Source: Sphingobacteriia bacterium RIFOXYC2_FULL_35_18 (lineage in GTDB: Bacteria; Bacteroidota; Bacteroidia; Chitinophagales; Chitinophagaceae). From it: 64,000 nt of DNA. The position numbers and the translations under genes were made by a program. Each line of letters opens with the position of its first letter. Within the stretch, counting starts at the first letter, position 1. The notes beneath the pieces are model-generated. The model was given only the letters and a program-made list of their open reading frames with translations, ran no database searches and was not told the origin of the DNA. The stretch lies in the NCBI GenBank assembly GCA_001829005.1, contig MIAG01000004.1, positions 144,184 through 208,183 on the forward strand. Direction: 5' to 3'. Positions 19,984 through 29,853 of the stretch are shown piece after piece.

Positions 19984-21231
19984 CTATTTAGTTCTGATGG
20001 CTACCACTGGATCCATTTTTGCAGCAATAGATGCTGGAATAATTCCCGCCAATACCCCTAAAACAATACAAATACTTAATCCTAAAATCACAATATTGGG
20101 TGCAATATAAATAGGAAAAGGAAGTACAGAACTCAACACCAACGACAAGAGCCAAACCAGTGTTAGCCCTACTAATCCCCCAATAATACATAGAAATGCA
20201 CTTTCTAAAAGAAACTCTGTTAGTATGGTACTTTTTTTGGCCCCAATCGCTTTTTTAAGACCTATCTGACTGGTTCTTTCTCTTACTGTAACAAACATAA
20301 TATTGGCAACTCCAAAAGCCCCAACAATTAAACTTAAACCCGCAATAGCCCAACCACCCGCAGTTACCTGTCCAAAGAATCCATTTACTTGTTCACTAAA
20401 CATGGCTACATCATTGCAAGTGAAATTATCTTCTTGAGTAGGACTCAATTTTCTTAACTGACGCATTACTCCATTTAATTCATCTTGTAAAGCTGAAGAA
20501 GCAATCTTAGGTTTACCTTGAACAATAATATTTGGATTGCTCGTTTCAGGGCTATATACACTTGCAAAATATCGGTAAGGTACAATGGTACATTCATCGT
20601 AATTGAAACCCCCAATTAAACTTTGTCCTTGCTTTTTAATTACTCCAACAATATATATTTTTCTGCCACCATAAGAAATTTCCTTACCCACTGCTTTTTC
20701 TGCTTTCCCATATAACTCTTCGGCAACTTTATACCCTACAATACCTACTGCGGCCCCACGTAAAAAATCTGACTCAATTAAATATCGACCTTGTTCAATG
20801 TCAATCGTTTGAATGCTATTGAATTCTGGTGTAACCCCATATAAACTGGTATTACTTAATATATTGTCTTCGTAACTGAAGTTCACATTTCTACTAACAA
20901 AGAATGCTGCAAAAGATGCCAATTCGCTTTTTTGTTTTATTACATCTAACTCTTCAATTTTTACATTGGGTCTCTTCATATATTTCCACCAAGGATAATC
21001 AGGACCACCACCATAATTCCATTTATCTATATAAATAGTATTACTACCTAAAGTTTTAATGTCATTTTGAACTTTTCTTTCTAAGCTGTCAACTGTAGCC
21101 AACACCCCAATGATGCAAAAAATGCCAATGGTTATGCCAAACAATGACAAGAAAGTTCTTAGCTTATTTACTCTCAGTTCCTGTAAAGCCATACGGAAGC
21201 TGTTCCATAAAATACTCAGTAATTTAACCAT
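19984..21231 (-). CDS. MacB/FtsX-like ABC transporter permease
   Basis: 415 residues. One N-terminal membrane helix (about 26-48), a large periplasmic MacB-core domain (about 50-280), then three C-terminal helices (about 290-315, 337-365 and 375-405) of the FtsX domain, with the typical loop VRERTSQIGLKKAIGAKK. This type works with a cytosolic ATPase and often an adaptor protein in efflux or lipoprotein handling; neither partner gene is adjacent. The frame extends two codons to a TTG at 21237; the ATG at 21231 (MVKLLSILWNSF) is preferred. It may be co-transcribed with tsaD downstream. Confidence 0.85.
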   Translation of the reverse strand: MVKLLSILWNSFRMALQELRVNKLRTFLSLFGITIGIFCIIGVLATVDSLERKVQNDIKTLGSNTIYIDKWNYGGGPDYPWWKYMKRPNVKIEELDVIKQKSELASFAAFFVSRNVNFSYEDNILSNTSLYGVTPEFNSIQTIDIEQGRYLIESDFLRGAAVGIVGYKVAEELYGKAEKAVGKEISYGGRKIYIVGVIKKQGQSLIGGFNYDECTIVPYRYFASVYSPETSNPNIIVQGKPKIASSALQDELNGVMRQLRKLSPTQEDNFTCNDVAMFSEQVNGFFGQVTAGGWAIAGLSLIVGAFGVANIMFVTVRERTSQIGLKKAIGAKKSTILTEFLLESAFLCIIGGLVGLTLVWLLSLVLSSVLPFPIYIAPNIVILGLSICIVLGVLAGIIPASIAAKMDPVVAIRTK

Positions 21232-21396
21232 ACTCAAATGTACGGTTTATCAATACTCCCATACAGCTGTTTTTATGTAAACGGTTGAAAGCAATGTTCA
21301 AGTAGTCTGCAAAAATGACCATATCAAATTCAACAGCTGAATAAAAGCCAATTTTCTCACAACCAAAGTCTTACCGTATTGTATATATAAATGAGT

Positions 21397-21404
21397 TAAA
21401 TTTG
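21397..21404 (+). promoter_or_regulatory. Candidate -7 box of the sdhCAB promoter
   Basis: TAAATTTG matches TAnnTTTG and lies 30 bases before the sdhC ATG, in the 203-base gap between divergent genes. A TTG at 21379-21381 gives only 15 bases of spacing. The rest of the gap holds no other signal that I can support. Confidence 0.5.
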
Positions 21405-21434
21405 CGGAGATTTAACCAAATATAATCTTGCTAT

Positions 21435-22136
21435 ATGACCTGGAAACAAGTCTTTACATCGTCTGTCGGAAAAAAACTGGTTATGGGACTAACCGGTATC
21501 TCGTTGGTTTTGTTTTTAATTGTACATGCTGGAATCAATGCCTGCATCTTTGCAGATCTAGTTGACCCAGACGAAAATGGGGCCATGTTTAATAAGGCAG
21601 CCCATTTTATGGGTTCCACCGTTTTAATCCGCATCATGGAAATCGGTTTGTTTGCAGGCATCCTATTACATATTTTCCAGGGCTACTTGTTAACCCTAGA
21701 GAATAAGCAAAAAAGAGCTGTAGGATATGCAGTTACTTATAAAGATGGTAGTAAGTGGTATAGTAGAAGCATGGGGCTTTTGGGCACATTGATTTTGATA
21801 TTTTTAATCTTACACCTTTACCATTTTTGGGTTTCTGCTCGCTTCACCCATCAGGGATTAGATCCAGTTACTTACAATGGAATTGAAATGCACAATATGT
21901 TTGCTTTAATGAAGGCAACATTTAGTGAATGGTGGATCATAGCTGTCTACAGTGCAGGCTGTATTTCATTGGCTTATCACCTAGCACATGGATTTCAAAG
22001 TGCATTCAGAACATTAGGAGTCTACAATAATAGATACACCCTTATGCTTACCAGCATAGGATATGCCTATTCAATCATTATTGCATTGGTATTTATTTTA
22101 ATGCCAGTTAGTTTTAAAATGGGCTGGATAGGATAA
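21435..22136 (+). CDS. sdhC: Succinate dehydrogenase cytochrome b558 subunit
   Basis: 233 residues, five membrane helices (about 14-38, 62-86, 112-133, 165-188 and 199-228). It matches the single-anchor type of complex II with two haems, as in Bacillus SdhC and Wolinella FrdC. His31, His79, His127 and His182 lie within helices and are the likely haem ligands. The subunit anchors the enzyme and passes electrons to or from quinone (menaquinone in most Bacteroidota, by inference). First gene of sdhCAB, 53 bases ahead of sdhA. Confidence 0.92.
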   Translation: MTWKQVFTSSVGKKLVMGLTGISLVLFLIVHAGINACIFADLVDPDENGAMFNKAAHFMGSTVLIRIMEIGLFAGILLHIFQGYLLTLENKQKRAVGYAVTYKDGSKWYSRSMGLLGTLILIFLILHLYHFWVSARFTHQGLDPVTYNGIEMHNMFALMKATFSEWWIIAVYSAGCISLAYHLAHGFQSAFRTLGVYNNRYTLMLTSIGYAYSIIIALVFILMPVSFKMGWIG

Positions 22137-22189
22137 TACAAGTACATGATCATTCAAGTATATTCAAATCATCATAAACCTTCGGATCT

Positions 22190-24163
22190 ATGTTAAATGC
22201 TAAAATTCCCTCTGGACCATTAGAGAATAAGTGGGCTGATTACAAGGGACATTGCAAACTGGTAAACCCGGCCAATAAGCGGAAATTGGAAGTGATTGTT
22301 GTAGGTACAGGATTAGCCGGTGCTTCTGCAGCAGCTTCTTTGGGTGAATTGGGATATAAAGTAAAAGCATTTTGTTTTCAAGATTCTCCTCGTCGTGCAC
22401 ATTCAATTGCAGCTCAAGGAGGAATCAATGCAGCAAAGAATTATCAAAACGATGGAGACAGTGTATTCCGTCTATTTTATGATACTATTAAAGGAGGTGA
22501 TTATCGTGCAAGAGAAGCCAATGTGCATCGCTTAGCTGAAGTGAGTACCAATATTATTGACCAGTGCGTTGCACAAGGGGTTCCATTTGCAAGAGAATAT
22601 GGTGGCTTATTAAGCAATCGTTCTTTTGGAGGAACACAGGTGCAAAGAACATTTTACGCTGCGGGTCAAACTGGTCAGCAATTATTGATTGGTGCTTATC
22701 AAGCATTGGAGCGTCAGGTAGCATTAGGCAATGTAACCATGTACAGCAGACACGAAATGTTGGAAGTGGTTACCATAGAAGGAAAAGCAAGAGGAATTAT
22801 TGCACGTGATTTAGTGAGCGGACAACTGGAAAGACATTTTGGACACGCAGTATTGTTGTGTTCTGGAGGTTATGGAAACGTATTCTATTTATCAACCAAC
22901 GCAATGGGTAGTAATGTAACCGCTGCTTGGAAAGCGCACAAAAAAGGAGCTGCTTTTGCTAATCCTTGTTTCACTCAAATTCACCCGACTTGTATACCAG
23001 TTAGTGGAGACCACCAAAGTAAATTAACCTTGATGTCTGAATCATTGAGAAATGATGGTAGAATTTGGGTTCCGAAAAAACAAAACGATACAAGAAAAGC
23101 AACTGATATACCAGAGGAAGAAAGAGATTATTATTTAGAAAGAAGGTATCCTGCTTTCGGTAACCTTGTACCAAGAGACGTTGCGTCTAGAGCTGCTAAA
23201 GAGCGTTGTGATGCGGGTTACGGGGTTGGTAGCAGCAAACAAGCTGTTTACTTAGACTATGCAGATGCCATTTTGAGATATGGTAAAATTGAAGCTGGAA
23301 AGCAAGGTAGATCCAATGTATCGGAGGAAGAGATTATTGCAATGGGTAAAGAAGTGGTGAAGGCTAAATATGGTAACCTTTTCGATATGTATGAAAAGAT
23401 TACAGGAGAGAATCCTTACGAAGTTCCCATGCGTATTTACCCTGCAGTACACTATACCATGGGTGGTTTGTGGGTAGACTATGAATTGCAAACAACTGTT
23501 CCAGGATTATATGCATTGGGAGAAGCTAATTTTAGTGATCATGGAGCCAACCGTTTAGGGGCATCTGCATTAATGCAAGGTTTGGCAGATGGATACTTTG
23601 TAATCCCTTATACACTAGGGAATAACTTAGCCGACGAAATTTACAGTAAAGCCATAGAAACAACCCACCCTGCGTTTGAAGAAGCCGAAAAAGCGGTTAG
23701 TGATAGAATCAATCATTTGATGAATATCAAAGGAAAACAAACAGTAGAAAGTTTTCACAAGCGTTTGGGAAAAATCATGTGGGACAAATGTGGAATGGCT
23801 AGGAACAAAGAAGGCTTAGAACAAGCTATCAGAGAAATCCAGGCACTAAAGAAAGAATTTTGGAGCGATGTTAGAATTCCTGGGGAAGTAAATGAAATGA
23901 ATACGGAATTAGACAAAGCAAACCGTGTAGCAGACTTTATTGAACTGGGTGAATTAATGTGTGTTGATGCATTAACTAGAGACGAAAGTTGTGGTGGACA
24001 TTTCAGAGAAGAATTCCAAACACCTGAAGGAGAAGCTTTAAGAGACGACGCAGGTCATATGTATGTTTCTGCTTGGGAATTAAAAGGCGAACACCAATGG
24101 GAATTACATAAAGAGCCATTGAACTACGAAGTAATTAAACCAACCCAGCGTAACTACAAATAA
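22190..24163 (+). CDS. sdhA: Succinate dehydrogenase/fumarate reductase flavoprotein subunit
   Basis: 657 residues, normal for the Bacteroidota/Bacillus-like flavoprotein. It oxidises succinate to fumarate on the cytoplasmic face. The N-terminal Rossmann motif [19 protein letters not shown] is followed by the covalent-FAD motif [12 protein letters not shown] with His71. Later come the active-site segments [29 protein letters not shown] and [18 protein letters not shown]. The C-terminal capping region is complete. It lies between sdhC and sdhB with gaps of 53 and 41 bases, so the three are one operon. Confidence 0.96.
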   Translation: MLNAKIPSGPLENKWADYKGHCKLVNPANKRKLEVIVVGTGLAGASAAASLGELGYKVKAFCFQDSPRRAHSIAAQGGINAAKNYQNDGDSVFRLFYDTIKGGDYRAREANVHRLAEVSTNIIDQCVAQGVPFAREYGGLLSNRSFGGTQVQRTFYAAGQTGQQLLIGAYQALERQVALGNVTMYSRHEMLEVVTIEGKARGIIARDLVSGQLERHFGHAVLLCSGGYGNVFYLSTNAMGSNVTAAWKAHKKGAAFANPCFTQIHPTCIPVSGDHQSKLTLMSESLRNDGRIWVPKKQNDTRKATDIPEEERDYYLERRYPAFGNLVPRDVASRAAKERCDAGYGVGSSKQAVYLDYADAILRYGKIEAGKQGRSNVSEEEIIAMGKEVVKAKYGNLFDMYEKITGENPYEVPMRIYPAVHYTMGGLWVDYELQTTVPGLYALGEANFSDHGANRLGASALMQGLADGYFVIPYTLGNNLADEIYSKAIETTHPAFEEAEKAVSDRINHLMNIKGKQTVESFHKRLGKIMWDKCGMARNKEGLEQAIREIQALKKEFWSDVRIPGEVNEMNTELDKANRVADFIELGELMCVDALTRDESCGGHFREEFQTPEGEALRDDAGHMYVSAWELKGEHQWELHKEPLNYEVIKPTQRNYK

Positions 24164-24204
24164 TCGTTTAAAAAGCATTGTTTAACTGAATTAATTTTAC
24201 AATA

Positions 24205-24969
24205 ATGGAACATTATCATATGAATCTAAACCTAAAAGTTTGGAGACAAAAAAACAGCAATACCAAAGGAGATTTTAAAACCTATCAAGTAAAAAATATT
24301 TCCTCTGAAATGAGTTTCTTGGAAATGTTCGATGTGTTAAACGAACAGCTCATCACCGAAGGTGAGGAACCTGTTGCATTTGACCATGATTGTAGAGAAG
24401 GTATCTGCGGAATGTGTTCTATGTATATCAATGGTAAACCACATGGACCTTGGCAAGCCAACACAACTTGTCAATTGCATATGCGTGCTTTTAAAGATGG
24501 AGATACTATTGTGGTAGAACCATGGAGAGCCAATGCATTCCCTGTAATTAAAGACCTAACAGTTAATAGAAGTGCATTTGACAGAATTATTCAAGCTGGT
24601 GGTTATATCAGTGTTAATACTGGTAATGCCGTAGATGGTAATGCATTACCAATTAATAAAGACAATGCAGACAATAGCTTTGCAGCTGCCATGTGTATTG
24701 GATGTGGCGCTTGTGTTGCAGCATGTAAAAACAGTTCTGCAATGCTTTTCTTAAGTGCGAAAGTGAGCCATTTAGCATTGTTACCTCAAGGAGAGCCAGA
24801 GCGAAAGTCACGCGTTATGAATATGGTGGCACAAATGGATAAAGAAGGATTTGGTGCTTGTACCAATACTGGCGCTTGTGAAGCAACTTGCCCTAAAGAA
24901 ATTTCATTAACCAATATCGCACGTTTAAATTCAGAATACTTAGGTGCTAGTTTAAGTGCAGACAAATAA
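24205..24969 (+). CDS. sdhB: Succinate dehydrogenase/fumarate reductase iron-sulfur subunit
   Basis: 254 residues. It carries electrons from FAD to the quinone site through three clusters. The [2Fe-2S] ligands are C63, C68, C71 and C89 (CREGICGMC and a later C). Two further Cys groups, C164/C167/C170/C174 ([11 protein letters not shown]) and C219/C225/C229 ([11 protein letters not shown]), supply the 4Fe-4S and the three-iron or four-iron clusters. The stop is followed by a strong rho-independent terminator, ending the operon. Confidence 0.95.
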   Translation: MEHYHMNLNLKVWRQKNSNTKGDFKTYQVKNISSEMSFLEMFDVLNEQLITEGEEPVAFDHDCREGICGMCSMYINGKPHGPWQANTTCQLHMRAFKDGDTIVVEPWRANAFPVIKDLTVNRSAFDRIIQAGGYISVNTGNAVDGNALPINKDNADNSFAAAMCIGCGACVAACKNSSAMLFLSAKVSHLALLPQGEPERKSRVMNMVAQMDKEGFGACTNTGACEATCPKEISLTNIARLNSEYLGASLSADK

Positions 24970-25008
24970 AAGAGCTTACTTATTCGTACAGTTCATTAAA
25001 AAAAATTG

Positions 25009-25041
25009 GTCCCGGTTGCGAATGCAAGCCGGGACTTTTTT
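25009..25041 (+). terminator. Rho-independent terminator of sdhCAB
   Basis: An 11-pair GC-rich stem (GTCCCGGTTGC at 25009-25019 with GCAAGCCGGGAC at 25024-25035, one bulged G) closes a GAAT loop and is followed by six T residues (25036-25041). It lies 40 bases after the sdhB stop. Confidence 0.9.
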
Positions 25042-25058
25042 GCTATAACAATCCCCTA

Positions 25059-25868
25059 TTATCGCCTAATTAAATTACCTGTTTTAGACACCATATGGTG
25101 TATGGCATTGTCCAAATCTTTTGCTGAATTTTGTATGCCGTCCATTACCAATGAATGTGTATCTGGATCATTTGGAACATCTCTCATTAAAGCAGCTAAC
25201 CCTAAAATATTACTCAATGGAGCACGTACTGTATGAGAACTCATGAATGCAATTTCTCTTAAATATCCATTTTGTTCTCTAATCATTTGCTCTTGGTGCT
25301 TTGCTTTATTTCGCTCATTCACTAAACTCTCATAAACTTGTCTTTCAAAATAAATACCGATATACGCAAATACAGCACATAAAACAACAACCGCTATAGC
25401 ATTGGTTGTAAACATTTTTGAATAAATATCAGCTGTGATATTTTGCCAGTTACTTTTTTCGGGTATAAACAAAATTGACAATGAAAAACTTAATACACTA
25501 ATTACAAAATATCCAATTACTTCCCCTTTGTATTCTCTGGTGTTTCCCAGCATAAAAACCAACGCAAAAATAGTAGGGATGATAAACAGATAACCTCCAG
25601 CATCTAGTCCTTCCACCATTGTAATGCAACTCAAAAAGAAATTAATGGTAACCACCAAACTTGCATTCTTATATTTACTATATCCGAGATAGTCTAAAAA
25701 CATAATCACACCAATAGCGGCCGCAAAACTATAGAGTATATATGCAGACAACCATAATCCCCTAGAATGGTTTATTACCCCTGTACCTAGAATTACCGTT
25801 AATGCTACGGCACCAAAATAAATCAACCTGCGTGATGCTGCTCTTTGTTTAGAAATAATTGCTACCAT
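25059..25868 (-). CDS. Membrane protein ending in a histidine-kinase phosphoacceptor (DHp) domain, no ATPase domain
   Basis: 269 residues. About six membrane helices occupy residues 15-175, followed by a coiled segment (180-205) and a HisKA-type helical hairpin with phosphoacceptor His212 (SSHTVRAPLSNILGL). The protein stops at residue 269, right after the hairpin's second helix, with no N, G1 or G2 boxes of a HATPase domain in this or another frame downstream. It therefore looks like a complete short protein rather than a broken kinase; the stop lies next to the sdh terminator. It could receive or pass on phosphate from another kinase, or dimerise with one. Divergent from the S9 peptidase gene. 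Confidence 0.7.
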   Translation of the reverse strand: MVAIISKQRAASRRLIYFGAVALTVILGTGVINHSRGLWLSAYILYSFAAAIGVIMFLDYLGYSKYKNASLVVTINFFLSCITMVEGLDAGGYLFIIPTIFALVFMLGNTREYKGEVIGYFVISVLSFSLSILFIPEKSNWQNITADIYSKMFTTNAIAVVVLCAVFAYIGIYFERQVYESLVNERNKAKHQEQMIREQNGYLREIAFMSSHTVRAPLSNILGLAALMRDVPNDPDTHSLVMDGIQNSAKDLDNAIHHMVSKTGNLIRR

Positions 25869-25960
25869 AAATCTTGTTTAACAGCTTATATACGATAAAT
25901 AATTTCTTTCGGTTTTATATGGCGGTTTTTAATTATTTTTCATTTGAAATCGAACAAATC

Positions 25961-28111
25961 ATGAAAAAAATATTCCCTTTTTATGCTGTTATCCTGTTGA
26001 TAATCAGTTGTTCAGAAAACACTAATATGAAAAAAGATACATATAATTGGCCAGGAGAAAAAGCACCTATAGCTGCACAAAAAGAACATATCAGAATACT
26101 ACATGGAGACACAGTACCAGACCCCTATTATTGGATGATTGACTATTTTAAAAAAGGACCAGATAGCACCCAAGTGTTGAACTATCTCAAAGATGAGAAT
26201 GCTTATACCGAAAAAATGATGGCAGGTACTAAAGACCTACAAATCAAACTTTTCAATGAAATGAAGGCCAGAATTAAAGAGAAGGATGAATCTGTACCTA
26301 TATTTAAAAATGGCTATTTCTACTACACTAGGGTTGAGGAGGGAAAACAATATTATAAATATTGTAGAAAGAAAGGAAGTTTAACTGCTAAAGAAGAAAT
26401 ATTATTAGATGTTGATAAGATGGCGGAGGGCAAACCCTATTATAATGTTACCGGCATGAGTGTAAGTCCAAACAACAATCTCCTGGTATTCGGAATAGAT
26501 GAAGTTTCAAGAAGACAATATACATTGAAAGTTAAAAATATCACTACAGGAGAAATATTGCCAGACCATATCGAAGGAACAAGCGGTTATGGAGTTTGGG
26601 CAAACGATAACAATACTATTTTTTATACATTGAATCACCCAGTCACATTACTTTCTGAAAAAATAATGCGCCACCAAATAAATGGCAATAAAAAGGATGT
26701 AATGGTATATCAAGAAAAAGACAATAGTAACTATATAGGTGTAAGCAAATCTAAAAACGGACAGTATATTTTTATCAGTTCGCAAGCAACACTGTCTTCA
26801 GAACAATTTTATATTAAAGCCGATGAGCCTGAAGCTAAATTTCAATCCTTTCAGCCTAGACTCAAAAATGTATTGTATGATGTAGTTGCATTAAATGATA
26901 AATTCCTTATCAGAACCAATGAAAATGCGCTAAACTTTAAAGTGATGGAATGCCCATTAGACAAAACAAACCATACATTCTGGAAAGAACTTGTTCCACA
27001 TCGGTCAGATGTATTGGTGCAAAATGTAGAAGCATTTAAAGACTATACAGTTATAACTGAAAGAAAAAACGGACTAATTCAACTTAGGATTAAACAAAAC
27101 AGTGGTTCTTCAGAACATTATATTCAATTTGATGAACCTGCTTATTCTGCGAATCTAGGTTCCAACCCAGAATTTAATAGTACTTCCCTTAGGTATACTT
27201 ACACATCATTAACCACCCCATTCTCCGTTTTTGATTATGAGCTGTCTACAAAAACTAAAACGCTTAAAAAGCAACAAGAAGTAGTTGGAGGGTATAATCC
27301 ATCAGACTATACCAGCGAACGGATATATGCAACTGCTAATGATGGCACTAAAATTCCTATTTCGCTAGTGTACAAAAAGGGCTTTAAAAAAGACGGGAAT
27401 GCCCCCCTATTATTATACGCGTATGGGTCATATGGATATAGTATTGACGCCGATTTTAGTAGCACAACGCTAAGCTTATTAAATAGAGGATTTGTATATG
27501 CAATTGCCCATATTAGAGGCGGAGAAGATTTAGGTAGACAATGGTATGAAGATGGAAAATTATTAAAGAAGAAAAACTCGTTTACCGACTTTATTAATTG
27601 CGGAGAATTTTTGGTAAATAATAAATATACCAGTAAAGATCATTTATATGCCAATGGAGGAAGTGCCGGTGGTTTACTAATGGGTGCCGTAACCAATATG
27701 GCACCTGAATTATGGAAAGGGGTAATAGCAGAAGTTCCCTTTGTAGATGTTGTAAATACCATGCTTGATGAAAGTATCCCTTTAACAACGAATGAATTTG
27801 ACGAATGGGGGAATCCAAAAGATAAAGTTTATTATGACTATCAAAAAAGTTATTCACCTTATGAGAATGTAGAAAAGAAAAACTATCCTCACCTTTTAGT
27901 TACCACGGGATTACACGACAGTCAGGTTCAATATTTTGAACCAGCTAAATGGGTAGCAAGGCTTAGAACAATGAAAACAGATCAAAATCTACTACTACTC
28001 AAGACCAATATGGATTATGGACATGGCGGTGCCTCGGGTAGATTTGATTACTTAAAAGAAACAGCACTCAATTTTGCTTTCTTGCTTGCTTTAGAAGGAA
28101 TATCAGAATAA
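25961..28111 (+). CDS. S9A prolyl oligopeptidase-family serine peptidase, lipoprotein
   Basis: 716 residues. An N-terminal beta-propeller (about 60-430) precedes an alpha/beta-hydrolase domain with nucleophile Ser568 in GGSAGG, then Asp in TGLHDSQVQ and His in DYGHGGASGR. This is the prolyl oligopeptidase / oligopeptidase B branch that cleaves short peptides. The start at 25961 gives a lipoprotein signal ending in LIISC (Cys17), so the enzyme is probably anchored in the periplasm or on the surface. The frame also runs 29 codons upstream to a TTG at 25874, which would bury this signal, so it is rejected. Confidence 0.9.
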   Translation: MKKIFPFYAVILLIISCSENTNMKKDTYNWPGEKAPIAAQKEHIRILHGDTVPDPYYWMIDYFKKGPDSTQVLNYLKDENAYTEKMMAGTKDLQIKLFNEMKARIKEKDESVPIFKNGYFYYTRVEEGKQYYKYCRKKGSLTAKEEILLDVDKMAEGKPYYNVTGMSVSPNNNLLVFGIDEVSRRQYTLKVKNITTGEILPDHIEGTSGYGVWANDNNTIFYTLNHPVTLLSEKIMRHQINGNKKDVMVYQEKDNSNYIGVSKSKNGQYIFISSQATLSSEQFYIKADEPEAKFQSFQPRLKNVLYDVVALNDKFLIRTNENALNFKVMECPLDKTNHTFWKELVPHRSDVLVQNVEAFKDYTVITERKNGLIQLRIKQNSGSSEHYIQFDEPAYSANLGSNPEFNSTSLRYTYTSLTTPFSVFDYELSTKTKTLKKQQEVVGGYNPSDYTSERIYATANDGTKIPISLVYKKGFKKDGNAPLLLYAYGSYGYSIDADFSSTTLSLLNRGFVYAIAHIRGGEDLGRQWYEDGKLLKKKNSFTDFINCGEFLVNNKYTSKDHLYANGGSAGGLLMGAVTNMAPELWKGVIAEVPFVDVVNTMLDESIPLTTNEFDEWGNPKDKVYYDYQKSYSPYENVEKKNYPHLLVTTGLHDSQVQYFEPAKWVARLRTMKTDQNLLLLKTNMDYGHGGASGRFDYLKETALNFAFLLALEGISE

Positions 28112-28121
28112 AAGCAAGTAA

Positions 28122-28841
28122 ATGAGTAATCAATTTTTTAGATTTAAGGAATTTACTGTTCATCAAGATAAAACAGCAATGAAAGTATGCACCGATGCAT
28201 GTTTATTTGGAGCTTGGGTGGTAGATAATATAGATATGCCTAGCCTAAAAAATATACTTGATATTGGAACTGGCACCGGGTTACTTTCATTAATGTTGGC
28301 ACAGTATAGCAAAGCTAGCATTGATGCGGTAGAAATTAATCCATTGGCGGTAGAGCAAGCAAGGTCAAATTTCAAAGAAAGCAAATGGGAAGATCAATTG
28401 CAGGTGCATGCAACCTCAATAATTGAATATGCACAATCAAATGAAAAGCAATTTGACTTAATTATTTCAAACCCGCCTTTCTTTGAACAACAATTAAAAA
28501 GCAAGGATTCACAAAGAAATATTGCGATGCATAGCGCCAAATTAACTTTAACTGAATTGGCCCGCTGTATCTTACAACTATTAACTGATTCTGGAAGAGC
28601 TGCCATATTATTACCATGGAATAGATTGGAAGAATGGAGGGGTATTGCTGAAAAAATAGGCCTATTTGTTATCAAAGAAACTTTGGTAAAACAAAGTACT
28701 ACCCACGATTATTTCAGGGTTATGATTTTACTGCAAAAAAAAGCTTCAACAACTAGCAATGATACCATAGTCATCAAAGATGGTAATGGATACAGCAAAG
28801 AATTCAGCAAATTATTGGCTCCTTATTATTTGGCTTTATAA
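28122..28841 (+). CDS. tRNA1(Val) A37 N6-methyltransferase (TrmN6/YfiC-like)
   Basis: 239 residues, Rossmann-fold methyltransferase. The SAM motif DIGTGTGLLSLML (about 47-59) and the N6-adenine catalytic motif NPPF (about 113-116) are clear, and the opening FRFKEFTVHQDKTAMKVCTD matches TrmN6/YfiC. Relatives methylate A37 of a valine tRNA next to the anticodon. It begins 10 bases after the S9 peptidase stop, in the same direction. Assignment to this subfamily rests on the N-terminal pattern and length. Confidence 0.85.
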   Translation: MSNQFFRFKEFTVHQDKTAMKVCTDACLFGAWVVDNIDMPSLKNILDIGTGTGLLSLMLAQYSKASIDAVEINPLAVEQARSNFKESKWEDQLQVHATSIIEYAQSNEKQFDLIISNPPFFEQQLKSKDSQRNIAMHSAKLTLTELARCILQLLTDSGRAAILLPWNRLEEWRGIAEKIGLFVIKETLVKQSTTHDYFRVMILLQKKASTTSNDTIVIKDGNGYSKEFSKLLAPYYLAL

Positions 28842-28883
28842 GTCATATATATTCTAACCCGCATTATTAACTAACTTAGCGTT

Positions 28884-29282
28884 ATGAAAATGTCTACTGT
28901 TCTGATAGGAGTATTGTATATGCTAATTTTAGCATGCGGTAATCCTGATAAAAATTTCACTCCAGCCGAAAATGGATTAGATGCTGGAAGAGAGTTTATT
29001 GATGCTTGCTTAAAAGGGGATTTTAGTAAAGCTTCGTTTTATATGGTTGAGGATGAAAAGAATAAACAACTACTTTTAACGGTAGAAGCTGCCTATAGAG
29101 AAAGGGATAAAGAAGGTAGACAAGAATTAAGACTCGCTTCTATCAATATTAAAGAAGTTGTTGAACCTAATGATTCTACTGTACTATTATATTATAGTAA
29201 CTCTTTAGATACTAGTGCTAAAAAAGCAGTCATTATTAAAAGAAACAATATTTGGCAAGTCGATTTTAAACAAACAAATTAA
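28884..29282 (+). CDS. Small lipoprotein, DUF4878-like
   Basis: 132 residues with a lipoprotein signal ending in LILAC (Cys18). The mature part (DAGREFIDACLKGDFSKASFYM and a C-terminal VIIKRNNIWQVDF strand) follows the cystatin/NTF2-like cone pattern of DUF4878 lipoproteins. Function unknown. A second in-frame ATG two codons in (28890) is an equally possible start. It lies 18 bases ahead of the pyrophosphatase gene. Confidence 0.65.
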   Translation: MKMSTVLIGVLYMLILACGNPDKNFTPAENGLDAGREFIDACLKGDFSKASFYMVEDEKNKQLLLTVEAAYRERDKEGRQELRLASINIKEVVEPNDSTVLLYYSNSLDTSAKKAVIIKRNNIWQVDFKQTN

Positions 29283-29300
29283 TAAACAATATTAAAATTT

Positions 29301-29852
29301 ATGAATCAACAAACAGTTCTTCATCCTTGGCATGGTGTTCATTTTGGTGAAAATGCTCCTCGAATTGTGAATGCGGTTATTGAAATTCCACAAGGATCCA
29401 GATGTAAATATGAAATAGACAAACCAAGTGGACTATTAAAATTAGACAGGGTCATCTTCTCTTCCTTCTACTATCCCATTAATTATGGTTTTATTCCACA
29501 AACTTATGGTGGAGACAAAGACCCGCTAGATATATTGGTCATTACTTCATTGCCTGTTCAGCCATTAACACTGATGGAAGCAAAAGTAATTGGGGTAATG
29601 CAAATGATTGACGGAGGTGAACCAGACGACAAAATTATTGCTGTTGCAGCAACTGATCCTGGTGTAAACCATTACAATAATATTGAAGAATTGCCTAGAC
29701 ATTTCTTTGATGAATTAAGGCATTTCTTTCAAGAATATAAAAGGTTAGAAAAGAAAGAAGTTTTAGTAGAAGACTTTGGTGACAAAGCGAAAGCCTTAAC
29801 CATTGTTGAAGAAGCAATCGCATTTTATAAAGAAACTTTTATAAACAAATAA
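29301..29852 (+). CDS. ppa: Soluble inorganic pyrophosphatase
   Basis: 183 residues, family I pyrophosphatase. It hydrolyses PPi to two phosphates and so drives biosynthetic reactions. The opening substrate strand RCKYEIDKPSGLLKLDR, the YPINYGFIPQTYGGDKDPLD segment with the D-x-D-P-x-D metal signature and the second Asp-rich region GEPDDKIIAVAATDPG are all intact. One base separates its stop from the next gene's start region, so it is likely co-transcribed with the small TauE permease. Confidence 0.94.
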   Translation: MNQQTVLHPWHGVHFGENAPRIVNAVIEIPQGSRCKYEIDKPSGLLKLDRVIFSSFYYPINYGFIPQTYGGDKDPLDILVITSLPVQPLTLMEAKVIGVMQMIDGGEPDDKIIAVAATDPGVNHYNNIEELPRHFFDELRHFFQEYKRLEKKEVLVEDFGDKAKALTIVEEAIAFYKETFINK

Positions 29853-29853
29853 A

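Noticed and set aside
22564..22809. 81-residue open frame inside sdhA
   Set aside because: Same strand, different frame, Cys/Trp-rich shadow of the flavoprotein gene with no independent support.
24970..25058. A possible missing ATPase domain of the short DHp protein after its stop
   Set aside because: The sequence beyond the stop is the sdh terminator and then sdhB on the other strand; no N or G boxes occur in any frame.
25874..25960. Upstream TTG start of the S9 lipoprotein peptidase
   Set aside because: It would place 29 aromatic-rich residues before a clear lipoprotein signal; the ATG at 25961 is far better.
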